A DNA stretch of 64,000 nt from Prinsepia uniflora. Taxonomy: Eukaryota; Streptophyta; Magnoliopsida; Rosales; Rosaceae. Where the stretch lies: contig CM064873.1 of assembly GCA_032719365.1 (NCBI GenBank), positions 9,148,501-9,212,500 of the forward strand, read 5' to 3'. The position numbers and the translations under genes are program-made. Each line of letters starts with the position of its first letter. The stretch's first letter is position 1. The notes under the pieces were generated by a model. It had not been told where the DNA came from. It was given only the letters and a program-made list of their open reading frames with translations, and did not search any database. Shown here piece after piece: positions 21,501 through 32,641 of this stretch.

Positions 21501-24500
21501 GCTATGGTCTGTGAGTGGACTTTGCTTTCGAACTTATGATGCATGCATATATGTTTTTATATGTTTTCTATGATTTGATTTATGATCTTGATGGTTTACA
21601 GTTTTGCACGGTTTTCGAGATATTTACGGAATTACATGTTTTACGAGATTTCGATCGATGTTGTGATTTGACTATGGTTTAAATAATTTGATTTCGGGAT
21701 TTGAAATATGATTGGATATCAATGATTTAAAAATGGATTTCGGAAAAGTGATTTCGGGCTTGAAGCCCAGTTCATAAAAGTGGTTTTAAAGAACGTGATT
21801 TCGAGTTTTAGAATCGGATTTCCGGATGACGATTCGAGATTCAGTTCTGGAACTTGAAAGTGGATTTCCGGGTTTGGGTTCAGAATGGTTATTCCGGATG
21901 CCGGCGTACGAAATGATGGTTTCAGACTCGGATTTGGAAATGGAAATAGATATGATATTGGGTTTGGATTCGGGATCTATATGAGATTGCAGATTCGGAT
22001 TTAGAAATGGAAATGGTTTTAAACAGGTTTTGGATTGGATTTACTGGATCTGGTTATTGGGTTTAAAGACCCGGATATGATTATGACGGGGGCGGGCCCG
22101 AATTGAGTTTAAAGACCCGGATTGAGTTTAAAGACTCGAGAGTTTAAAGACTCAGATAGATCTAGCAGGTTCGATGGATGGAAATGTGGTTTCAAATGTG
22201 TTTTGGATTTCACTGAGACTTGATGATGATGGTTTTTCATAATGGTTTTCCGATGTTTGGGGCTATGCCCAGATGATACAGTTTTTGATGGTTTTGGGCT
22301 GAGGCCCGGGATTTGGGAAAAAACAATGAGTTCGGTTTTCTTGAATGGTTTGAATAACTTGAAAAATAGAATGGTTTTATGACGTGTTTTTTTGATATGC
22401 ATGCATTGGTTTTTAAATGGAGGGTATAAATGTAATTGTTCTTTCTGATAACTGTTTTTGAACTTCTACTTAATTTTTGTCCACTCACAGTCTTTTCATG
22501 TTTTCGATACCCTCCAGGTTGTTGCGGTGCATGCTGTTGGTCGAGAGAGACGGAGACATCACATACGTGATCCACAGTAGAGTCTGCATGCTCTGGGAAG
22601 TCCGGAAGTTTTGAGCGGTTTTGTCAAGAATCTCTTGTCCGACTTACGTGTCACATGGAGGTTAGACGTCAGTTTAGCCTTCGTGTCACTCGTAAGTTAG
22701 ATGGGAGCACGACTTAGCCCTTAATCCTGGGGGATTGAGGGTGGGGCGTGTCATCCAAACTCACCCACGTCTACCGAGACGCATCAACTTTGAACCCATC
22801 AGTTACCTGTTCATTCGATTAACACATTACATTCGATTGACTTCATAGGGAAGCCAATACCACCATCCACACATCTAAGGCTGACCAAATCCGACCCCGT
22901 CGGATACCCACTCGTTCACAAAGTCAAATACCCAAGCCAAAACATAAACATCTTAACTCACTCAAGTACCGTCTTATACCGGATTAACTTCGATAAGAAG
23001 TTCAGTCCCAACATTCCCATATCTAAAGATTCACGACAGGGCAATAAACTCCCCACCTAACCTGATCAATAAGATCACGATCCATACCCATCACCACGTC
23101 ATCCGGCCAGTAACATCACAATCTTAGATCGTCACAATGCCCAATGTCCACAACATCACAATCCCAATCCACCTAGGATGCACACATGCTCACTTAGCTA
23201 ACAATCCACCTGAAATCTGATCGTAGGGTCTTACACCCTCTTTGAATCCTTCGTCAGTCACATCACTCCTCAACTTTTTTCACATCTAATCACTCAGTCA
23301 AAATGAAACACGTCTAAACTGTGGGTCATCTCCAATTACCTCATATCGATCCTTGTCATTCCATGTCATCATTTTGCTCATCTTGTCCTATCCGGACTCC
23401 CTCGTCATATTTTCCTAGGTGGGATGATAGTACCGACATCCGCCACAAATCCAGAATCAAACACAACTTCTCTTGTCCAGTGACTCAAAGCCAATCATGG
23501 GTCCACCAACCAATACATGTTCAACGTACTGGTAACAACAATCATCGTCTACCATGGGTAGAAAAATAAGAAGTCACCCTAATGACTTCATAATACCCAT
23601 CACCAAAGCTGAAACAAACACTCATCTCGCCTCCTCAATCACAACTCTCCTCGAATGTGAAGTTCCAACCATGTTGGAAGATTGGTATGCTTCTAACTAA
23701 GTATCAAGTCCAACCACTGGACTTCCCAAATCCTCAACTCACTTGGACAACCACGTGTCCGTAACCAATTTATTTCCCAGACCTCTTTTCCATTTTTCAC
23801 CATTTATGCGCATCCAAAAAGATGTAATTCGTTACTATCTCGTTCTCATATCTCAACCTTTACAGGCTCAACTCTCGGGTTTCCATATTATTCACAATCT
23901 CACAATCTCACATCAACACCACCAATGATTCTCTTCAGCTTCTACCAATTTCCATGAATTCTTTGTATTTCCTCGGGATACTAGAAACATACAACCACAA
24001 AAGTTTCAAAGTCAACGAAAACTCCCCGAATCCACTAATTTCCATGACGTCCCCTGCGTCATACAAAACTTCTCATGTCTCAATCGTACTCTTCATCCAT
24101 TCATCACTTGGTCATCTCATAACTATTGGGACTTATCCCAACACATCACAATCCCTGCTGGATCCCATCCAGTCCATCACTTATCCACTATTGAATCTCA
24201 GATACCAAACATATGCCCATCATGATGGAGTCACATCCCAACTCGTGGCTCATCGTTATCACAACCGCTAGTACCCTATGCACGAATCAGACAACCCTGA
24301 GTTGTTACTCATACTGAGCATCAACCCTATATCTCCACTCAGGTGAAAGGAACTATGCCTCTCTCGGACCTCAAACTATGGGTACCAGCATTCTGACAAT
24401 CCACAGCAAGATAATGAACGTTCCCTGAACTTCCCCCGATTCTCAACTACCACAACTACACCAATTACCCTCGATAGCCAGCCATCTCCACACGACTGTT

Positions 24501-25191
24501 GACCAACAGTCATCGTTATCAAGATCCGCATCCACACATCATACTATTATCCGGTCCAACTCGGGGTTCCATATTTTATCTCATAACCGTACCCGTGGAT
24601 CAAATCCCATCATTTCACTTCATGTCGGGCCAACCAATCTCCAAAGTTCTTACTAGAATCACTAGAGTCATCCACACGGTCATCCACGACCTCAGCCGCT
24701 CTTTGCAAAACAAGTTCTAATCCACTAGTCACAATCGGGAGTTTGACCCGATAGACCACCCCGACTTCCGAAAGTAGTATAATCCTCAACAACTATGGAC
24801 TCACAATTCCAAATCAGCAATCACAACTAAGGTTCACATTCTCAGACCATTACTCAACTGAGGTTCACATTTCCAGATCACTACTCAAATGGGGTTCCCC
24901 GAACCCAACTGCTCCCAGCAGCACCACAATATAACATCACAAGACGGAACTAACGGTCTCACCTTACCAGTTCGTCACATACAACCCGACTTGGGTTGAA
25001 TCACACTAACACACGGCGTATCGGGCCAACACACACTATCCACTATTCGATTCCAAAAACTATCTATCCGGCATCCTACTATTAGGTTGATAACAGGCCA
25101 ACCACGTAGATATATCCTCGACCTGCGCGTATAGCTCTTGTGGTACCCCACGACAATCTCGCTCTGAACTCCGAGTATAATGAGCCAACCC
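18536..25191 (-). other. LARD2 internal region, non-coding, split by a solo LTR
   Basis: The element's own internal sequence is 18536-19835 plus 22754-25191. It contains the same recognisable blocks as LARD1 (GACGGTTCCT, the CACCATCATATC- and TCGATAGCCAGCCATCTCC-like stretches, the AACTAACGGTCTC block near the PBS). All frames are closed by frequent stops and no domain is recognised. Confidence 0.65.
19836..22753 (+). mobile_element. Solo LTR nested in LARD2, opposite orientation
   Basis: The 2918-base unit begins TGTAACGACCCATCCC and ends GGGGCGTGTCA. TCCAA is present on both sides (19831-19835 and 22754-22758). It lies in the internal region of LARD2 and reads on the plus strand, opposite to its host. 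Its 3' part carries the GGGTTTAAAGACCC array near 22050-22153. Its middle (21700-22060) is similar to sequence that is internal, not LTR, in LARD1 and LARD3. It is the best match for the truncated LTR at 1-1819. No coding sequence. Confidence 0.9.
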
Positions 25192-25203
25192 GCTCTGATA
25201 CCA
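25192..25203 (-). promoter_or_regulatory. LARD2 primer-binding site (initiator Met tRNA)
   Basis: Minus-strand TGGTATCAGAGC, two bases inside the end of the right (5') LTR. Confidence 0.9.
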
Positions 25204-25205
25204 CT

Positions 25206-28109
25206 TGACATGGCCCATCTCAATCCCCCCAGGATTAACATGGGATGTGTCATGCTCCCGTCTGACACGAAGTGTCAGACAAGGGATAATACGTACCTCA
25301 GCCCATAAGGGGCTCCTAGAGCGCGCTAGGATCAGTGAAGGAGTGCGATGTCTTGGTCTCCGCTACAGCCCGCATCCGTGATCAACGTGAAGGGCATTAA
25401 AACCATTCAGAACTGTGAGTGGACAAAAATCAATAAATTTATAAAAACACATTTCATAAAGACAAATTATGCCCTTCACTAAAATGTATGCATGCATCGT
25501 GAAATCAGTAATCAAAACATTTACTCAATAAACCATTAGGGTCGTAGCCCAAAAATCGTAACTCAAAACCACGTGTGGGAACTTAGCCCAAAACTGTAGA
25601 ATACCAAAATCTGTAAATCCAAAACCAAGTGGGCTACTGCCCAAATACATAACCACAAATCCACAACGACAGAAATACCATTTCATGATCCCAAAAATCC
25701 ATATTTACCATATAATCATCCTCGGCATCCTAGATTCCTAGTATCCCAGACGCCTGACGTCCCAGACATCATATCTCACAGTAATAAGCAACGCGTGCTA
25801 CCTAGGGTCTAGTCAATATCTCTGACATCCCAGATGTCTGACGTCCTAGACGTCTAATCATAGCAATCCTGCTCCTGGGTCACTATGCAGTCCGGTAGCT
25901 CCGTATAATGACCCCTCGCAGGCATTGCACCGTGACTTCCTCAGTGTCTCAGACATCTGGAGGAAACCATCACATATCCTCCTATCAAGATGGTATATGG
26001 AAAGCAGTTTTACAAAGTCATTTCAAAACATCTCAAAGGGCCCTGCTTGAAATCTCCATAAAACATCACAAATCCATTTAGGGTCCTTGACCCAAAATCA
26101 CGTTTATGAAACATAGGGTCCCAGACCCGAAATCACATTTATAAAACTCAACTGAGCCTCATGCCCAATTTTGTAAACCACTGGGCCCAGGCCCGATCAC
26201 ATGACTCAAAAGGGTCTCAGCTCAATTTCGTAAACCAACTAGGCCCCTGGCCTGATAACATAATTCAAAAGGCTCTCATGCCCAAATTCATCTTTCCAAA
26301 ACCAAAACCATTCCACAAAATCATTATTGAATTCACATTCACATAGCAATAGTATAAACTCGTAAACCTCGAAATACATGTAAATACGGGTTTACCTCGA
26401 AATACGTGCAATCGTATAATCCACCTGTGCCACAATCATCATCATAGAAATCACGTATGTAAAACATATAAAATAGTTATGCATGCATCACAGTTTAGAA
26501 AACGAAGTCCACTCACAGACCGTTCTACACTGCCGCCTCGATAAGCGTGCCAAAAGCCCTCTTAGGCCCCATCACTATCATCGGGACTTCTAAACCTATC
26601 CAAACCACACTAGAGGGTTACTTACATCTTCATTAACCTCCTATTAAAGCCCCATAATTTCTCTGAATTTTTACCTATTTTTAAACTCGATCCTAAACCT
26701 TCGGACACCTCGAAACATATCAAAACGGTGTTCGATCGATACGAAACTAGTCCCAAAATGTTTGTTACATCGAATAGATTAAAAGTTATATTGAACACTT
26801 CCCCGTTAGAGGTGCCACGCGCCCACACGTGCCGCCCAAAGGGGTTGCGCGTGGACCTCACTCGTCGACACTGTTCATCTTCAACCTCTGTTAAACCCGG
26901 TCTAGATCGATCCGGTTCACCTCGGTCCAATCTGAACCGGCGTTCCCGATTTTGTGCATTTTTCTAATCCATTTTGATCCTAGTTCAATCCTACACCTTC
27001 ATCCTCTCATTATCTCTCGATTTAAGGTTCCTAAACATGAAAAACAGTCCAGGTTCATACCTCCCTAATCGTGCAGAAACCGGCCACCGTCCCTTCAACA
27101 AGTTCTTCGTATCCCGGTCACCTCCAGCCATCATCCATAGTCCTTTAGGTTTGTTTTGAGGTCCAACACACATTCCAATGAACCAGACAAGTTAATAACA
27201 ACTAAAATGAACATTGCCATTTTTTAATTTAAACGGAAATTCAACATTACCTTACCCTACCATCACCGTTGTGCTCAGTCGTGACCACCCTCAACCTTGT
27301 TTCAACCTTGCTTTTCATTTTTATGTAGAAACCATGAGCTAAAGACCACTTTTCCAAGTGTTGGGTCACGGGTCCCCTGTTTTCAAGCTTGCTCACGAGT
27401 TTTGGTTCCCAGCCACCACCGCTGCCCACGACGGTCACCTTCACTGGCACCACCAACATTGCCAACCCTCACACTCCAATTTCCCTTCAAAAATCATTTG
27501 CAATGGAGAAGGATTAGAGGGTTTATGGAGGAGGTTTGGGTGGCCGGGGTTCATTGAAGAAGAATAAGAAAATGATGAAGCTCGATGAGAATAACCAGAT
27601 GATCGTGTGGTCAAAGAAAATGAACGATGGGGATGAGTGATTGAGAGTGAAATGGATGGTTGAGATGAGAGAATGAATAAAATATGCATATAATTTACCA
27701 ATGGGACAAGATCCCCAATTTAAGGAGAGTGTCCAATGGGATGAGTGACACTTGTCACTCATCCAAGGGTCCCACCAAAATATCTGCCATTCACAATTTA
27801 TTAATATTTTATTCGGATTCTGGAGACGTTAAATTTTTGATTTCGTTCCTGTGATCATAACTTTTCCGTCGGACCTCCGATTTCGACGTGCCGCCTGTCT
27901 ACGGACTCGTGACGTCTCGATCTACGTAACGGTTCTCGACCCTCGGCCATCGGACCTCCCGGGTCAAAATCCAACATTTTGCCCACGTCCAGGGGAAAAA
28001 TGTTCATTTTACACCGTCTGGTCGATTTCGCTCAACTAATCACCTTTTAACCTCACTAATCCTTGATTAGTCCCTAATCTAATATTGAAACTCGGGACGG
28101 GTCGTTACA
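25206..28109 (-). repeat. LARD2 5' LTR (right copy)
   Basis: 2904 bases, starting TGACATGGCCC and ending GGGTCGTTACA. It is collinear with the left copy, with visibly more differences than between the LARD1 LTRs and several small deletions, for example in the hairpin block near 25740-25850. LARD2 therefore looks older than LARD1. The 26-bp palindrome at 27739-27764 is the cleanest copy in the window. Confidence 0.85.
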
Positions 28110-29751
28110 TTTCCTCGACTTGGGATAGCAAATGATGGTTGCAAAAAATTGTACATCTGGGCAAGGACGATGAGGTCTAAATACATGCTCTTACATGAAG
28201 TTAAAGCCTCGACTAAAAGGACCCATTCTTGGTTTATTTCATTTGAAGCATTTGGGAAAACAAACTAATCCAGCCAGACATTAAAAAACCTGTATCTTTT
28301 CATAAACAGAGCCCAGATGACCACCAATTATCCTCAAATTACTAAAGTCGGATTCAATCCTAAGGTTTCCTTTTGAATCGAAAAGGCATAAAGAATCAAG
28401 GAATAGAGAAAATGTGTTTAATTTGTGAGGTGTGGCCTTAATGGTCCTAGGACTTGGCTCTCTAGGCAATTTTGGGTTGGAAAACTGGCCAGTAAATTCA
28501 GGAACCTGGCCAGAAGGGTTTAGGCCGAAGAGGACGACCAAATCTAAAAGGGTCGGGATCATAGGACCAGCGCCAAAATCTAATGTATTGGTGCTATTGT
28601 TCCAAAAGCATAAGGAAGCACTGAGTAAATTTACATCAAGAGTGGTAGGCAAGTCAGATAGGCTCACTAGGTGAAAAACTCCATTGACCCATTTCAAGAA
28701 ATGACTGGAAATCTTCGATTTGTTGCTGGATGCAAAGAGATGGGTCCATCTCGAATGGACATCGCTCTAGGGAAATGCATGTCATTAATAGATGGGGGAA
28801 GGTTGAAACCCCGACAAAATATCGAAAGGTGGGTCAGCATCCTGCAGTACCCGGCCACGCTAGCAAGCTCCCAAAACGACATAGTCGGAGCCTGCAGGTA
28901 GAATCAGCCAGTCAACAATATAGTTCCCTACTTCACAAGCATTAAGGACATCACAAGCAAGGGAAGAACAACCTTCAAGTTTTCCCCAAAAATCCAGGGA
29001 GTCTTAAGGGTTGTTGGAATTACCCCTAAACTAGCAAAGGAGGATAAGCTTTCTCTTTCTGAGCTATTTTGGGAGCCATAAATTTGGATCAATTTCTGCA
29101 AACAAGAAGGAATTCTCAAAATCTCAAATAGAAAATATCTGACTTGTTCAAAGAAGTGAACTAAAAATATGGAAAACCGCTAAATATCCCATTTAGCTAA
29201 AAGAAGGCTCACTAGGTGAAAAACTCCATTGACCTATTTCAAGAAATGACTGGAAATTTTCGATTTGTTGCTGGATGCAAAGAGATGGGTCCATCTCGAA
29301 TGGATATTGCTCTAGGGAAATGCATGTCATTAATAGATGGGGGAAGGTTGAAACCCCGACAAAATATCGAAAGGTGGGTCAGCATCCTGCAGTACCCGGC
29401 CACGCTACCAAGATCCCAAAACGACATAGTCGGAGCCTGCAGGTAGAATTAGCCAGTCAACAATATAGTTCCCTACTTCACAAGCATTAAGGACATCACG
29501 AGCAAGGGAAGAACAACCTTCAAGTTTTCCCCAAAAATCCAGGGAGTCTTAAGGGTTGTTGGAATTACCCCTAAACTAGCAAATGAGGATAAGCTTTCTC
29601 TTTCTGAGCTATTTTGGGAGCCATAAATCTGGATCAATTTCTGCAACACAAGAAGGAATTCTCAAAATCTCAAATAGAAAATATCTGACTTGTTCAAAGA
29701 AGTGAACTAAAAATAGGGAAAACCTCTAAATATCCCATTTAGCTAAAATAA
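28110..29751 (-). pseudogene. Plant mobile domain (PMD) pseudogene, N-terminal and core part
   Basis: On the minus strand, 28281-28697 encodes a PMD-type block (FWNNSTNTLDFGAGPM, then TLLDLVVLFGLNPSG), the conserved core of the plant mobile / aminotransferase-like family. After a stop near 28281 the reading goes on to 28110 with FPNASNEINQEWVLLVEAL, the next family block, and ends at LARD2. Upstream, 28694-28882 gives another in-family-looking reading (LPPSINDMHFPRAM), out of frame with the core. The region 28661-29751 is a direct tandem duplication. Stops and shifts show this is not a functional gene. The rest of the gene is at 14362-15562 and probably 1820-2129. Confidence 0.65.
28661..29751. 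repeat. Tandem duplication of about 546 bp inside the PMD pseudogene
   Basis: 28661-29205 and 29206-29751 are near-identical direct copies, both beginning GGCTCACTAGGTGAAAAACT and ending in the CCCATTTAGCTAAAA block. Differences are few, for example TGACCC/TGACCT near the start and GCAAAC/GCAACAC near the end. A third GGCTCA follows at 29752, so the duplicated unit is bounded by short GGCTCA homology. Confidence 0.9.
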
Positions 29752-30886
29752 GGCTCAACACAGGGGAAAAACTAGCGAATGTGTGATCGTGTGAATTTAA
29801 ATTGTTTTATAAACAAAACATTTCAAATTCAAGGGGCAATTTTTACACCCAAAAAAATCTCATTGGGCCAAAACCGATGGCTCGAGGGAATTAAAGGCTT
29901 ACATCAAAGAATGATCCAGCCCAAGCACTCACTTGGAACATGGAGAGGTAGTAAAGCATGTGCGGTTTTGACACACGAAGAATTTGAAGGCAAATGTGAG
30001 GCTTCTAGCGAAACAAACGGTAGTTTGGGACCCACTGAATGCCCACTTGACAACTTGATCAAGCTTCCTCACGCCCTATAAAAGAAGAAGAAACCAACTT
30101 CGGATCGAAAATCAACCAATCAAACTTAGCAACTGATCTCCATCAATTTATGAACCTACGAACACCTAGCTAGGTTTCATAGTTTAAAAAATATTGTCCC
30201 TTAGAGCAAAACCCGCTTCTTTCGACCTAGAAAATCAAGATATAGTTTCTCATCTCATCTCCTTGAGGTATTTATGCAAACGTCTAATCGTCTTTCTGAC
30301 CCGCTCCAGCATCATTGTCATAATGGTTACTTTCATCTTGCATTAACCTTCTTTCTAACTAAATATTGTCATGAGCGTTAATTATCCCAACTACTAGTTC
30401 AAGAAAAGTCATCTCGATTACCGATTCACAAAAAGTCATCTCAACTACGGATTCACAGAAAGTCATCTCGACTACTAGGACAATACAAAAATAAAAGTAA
30501 AAATAATATTAATTTTGTTTTTATTTTTATTTATTTTTATTTTGAGATACACAATTAAAGATGATGACATAGAGTATTTAACGTTACATATAATGAGATA
30601 AAAAAAAACAGTGAAAATTTAAGTTGTACCTTTGTCATTTTCCTTAAAAAATAACTAGGACAAAGCAAAATGTGGCTGAAATAAAAGTTTATAACCGTAG
30701 GGCCATTCGTATTATGCTCCTCGGGAAACAATGGCTCTTGATGGTTACTCTTCATCCCCCAGATAAGTTTTTTTTTCAATTTTTTTTTATCTTTTGCTAG
30801 TTTGTTAATAAATATTCCTAGGAGGTTCTTCCCATAAACTAATGTAACTCCGTATTTCTTTCATTTTTTCTTGTGGTGCTTGTTCA
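29752..30886. other. Repeat-like intergenic DNA with a possible LTR-type promoter
   Basis: No gene is recognised. CCCTATAAAAGAAGAAG at about 30074-30090 looks like a TATA box with downstream purine-rich leader, as in LTR promoters, and could belong to the element that carried the PMD gene. Three near copies of a unit containing AGTCATCTCGACTAC and GATTCACA occur at about 30405-30475. From 30490 on the sequence is AT-rich. Confidence 0.4.
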
Positions 30887-31245
30887 TATAAAAAGTTGAG
30901 GTTCCACCCCAACATCAATTGACAATGGGGGGAGTAGTCCAAGATCTTATAAGGCACAAATTGTAGTTGTGTTTTTTCCGATGTGGTAGATTTTCGTCAC
31001 ATATCAACAAGCCCCCTCACGTGTGAAAAATTTTCCAGTATATCACGTGAGGATTTGAATGGATATGTGTGACACGTGTGACAGTTAAACCAATCACGTG
31101 AGATAACCCCAATCTGATACCATGTAAGAAATTGAGGTTTCACCCCAAAACCAAATTGGTAATGGGGGGAGTAGGCCAAGTTCTTATAAAGCAGAAATTG
31201 TAATTGTGTTTTTCCGATTTAAGATATTTTCCTCATATCTCAATA
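30887..31245 (-). mobile_element. Complete TRIM (miniature LTR retroelement), 359 bp
   Basis: Two 123-base LTRs (30887-31009 and 31123-31245) share the GAGGTT(T/C)CACCCCAA and ATGGGGGGAGTAG blocks. They bracket a 113-base interior. The interior ends next to the right LTR with minus-strand TGGTATCAGATT (31111-31122), a primer-binding site abutting the LTR. It begins beside the left LTR with minus-strand GTGAGGGGGCT (31010-31020), a purine tract. The element is flanked by GTTCA at 30882-30886 and 31246-31250. The terminal CA of one LTR has decayed to TA and the TG of the other to TA. With no coding capacity and this size it is a TRIM, read on the minus strand. It lies about 1.4 kb upstream of ALB3. 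Confidence 0.9.
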
Positions 31246-31250
31246 GTTCA

Positions 31251-32470
31251 TACCACTCATTACTCATTGATATTGTTACAAGTCAAAAGTTTATTAAAAA
31301 TAAGGAAAAGTAACTTTTGAGGCCTATTTGAAACTCAAACGTTAAACTCTACGTTTTGTTGTAGTAACTTTTTTTTTTCTTTAATCTGTTTTGCCTTACT
31401 CTTATTTTATTTCATGGAATAATCAATAATGCTATTGGGTAGGTCTATAATCCTAATATTTGTATTCCACAATGGGATAATTCTATGTCACCATTTTTTG
31501 ACTTTTTTTTTTATCAGAATCATCATTTTTTAATTATATACCTCAAAATTAAAAAAAATAAACATAAATAAATATAAATAGAAAAAAAATATTTACAGAA
31601 TTTCATTATACATCAAATTGTCTCCTTCTAAAAAAACACAAGCTTTGAGAATTTCATTCTACATCAAATCATCTCCTTTCCTAAAAACATAAACATAAAA
31701 ATTCAAATGTTTTTCTCATTCTTTGAAGAAGGAAAACCATGATCATCAACATCACTTAAACATTCTCAATATCAGCTATGTCTCAAAGAAATTAAAAGGA
31801 ATTTTTTGGTGTTAATAAAATCGACCATTAAACAGAGGGATGAACTGTTGAATTTTTAGAATCTATAATTTTATGGGAAAGAGACGACTTGATACAAAAT
31901 GAAATTATAGGGTTTATGAAAAGGTTATGAAATCATTAGGAAATATTTTTGTCTTATTTATTTTTAAATTCTTTTGTTTAATTTTAATTAACGTAGAATT
32001 GCCATATTGTGCATCACATATGGTGAAATTTTAAGTAGTACATGGAGAGTTGCTCTTTATTATGTAATTTAAAAAAAAAAATTGATTTAGAGAAAGAAGA
32101 TTGCATTATGTATATATCTATTTATTAAAATCGAATCTAAAACATTATGAATAATATAAAAAAATATCACTAAATTATAATATTATTTAATTTTAAAATA
32201 AATTCTTAAGCATTTCTAATTTTCACTTTGTGTTACACTTGAATATTCTAAATACAAGAGAGAATCAGTAGAGATTATTACCCTTACAAAAAGAAAATAT
32301 CTAATTGGCAGTTCTTTAAAATAAAATAAAAAAACTAAATCACGTGTAACATTGTCGAGCGGAGAAAGAGCGCTCAAAAAGGACGCTTGAGAGGTGGATT
32401 AACAGTTTAACACGGAACTCAACATGACAAAATGACGGAACAGCCCTCGCAAACCGACGTGTCTGATTCC
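31251..32470. other. AT-rich upstream region of ALB3
   Basis: No gene seen. The region has long A and T runs and two near copies of a block of about 50 bases (GAATTTCATT(A/C)TACATCAAAT) at about 31598-31646 and 31647-31700. It ends in the putative promoter of ALB3. Confidence 0.6.
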
Positions 32471-32472
32471 CA

Positions 32473-32500
32473 TTGGTTTAAACATCAACCTTTTATAATT
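32473..32500 (+). promoter_or_regulatory. Putative ALB3 core promoter (CCAAT and TATA-like)
   Basis: An inverted CCAAT (ATTGG, 32473-32477) and a TATA-like TTTATAAT (32493-32500) lie about 145-170 bases before the start codon at 32642, which would allow a 5' leader of roughly 110 bases. This is inference from position and composition. Confidence 0.35.
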
Positions 32501-32641
32501 GCCGCGCCAACCTCTTCAGCAACTCGTAAAACAAGTACGGGTAATCCAAAAGACAATATCTCCTCATCTCCTCATCTCCTCTCCCACTTCTCAGCTCTGT
32601 CATGAACTATTAAGAGTCTGGGGACCCGCTCAAATTCTCTC

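Larger units (their letters stand above)
15563..28109 (-). mobile_element. LARD2: non-coding LTR retroelement, about 12.5 kb, with a nested solo LTR
   Basis: Two LTRs (15563-18522 and 25206-28109) bracket an internal region with PBS at the right and PPT at the left, so the element reads on the minus strand. No retroelement protein motif occurs in the internal region. The flanking pentamers are TTGTC and TTTCC, which do not match well, so the target duplication has decayed or one end has been altered. The PMD reading on the two sides is still continuous in family order, so the insertion is a simple one. A 2918-bp solo LTR of opposite orientation lies inside. Confidence 0.85.

Noticed and set aside
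30405..30475. CRISPR-like regular repeat
   Set aside because: Only three degenerate copies with no true spacers, in a plant nuclear context.
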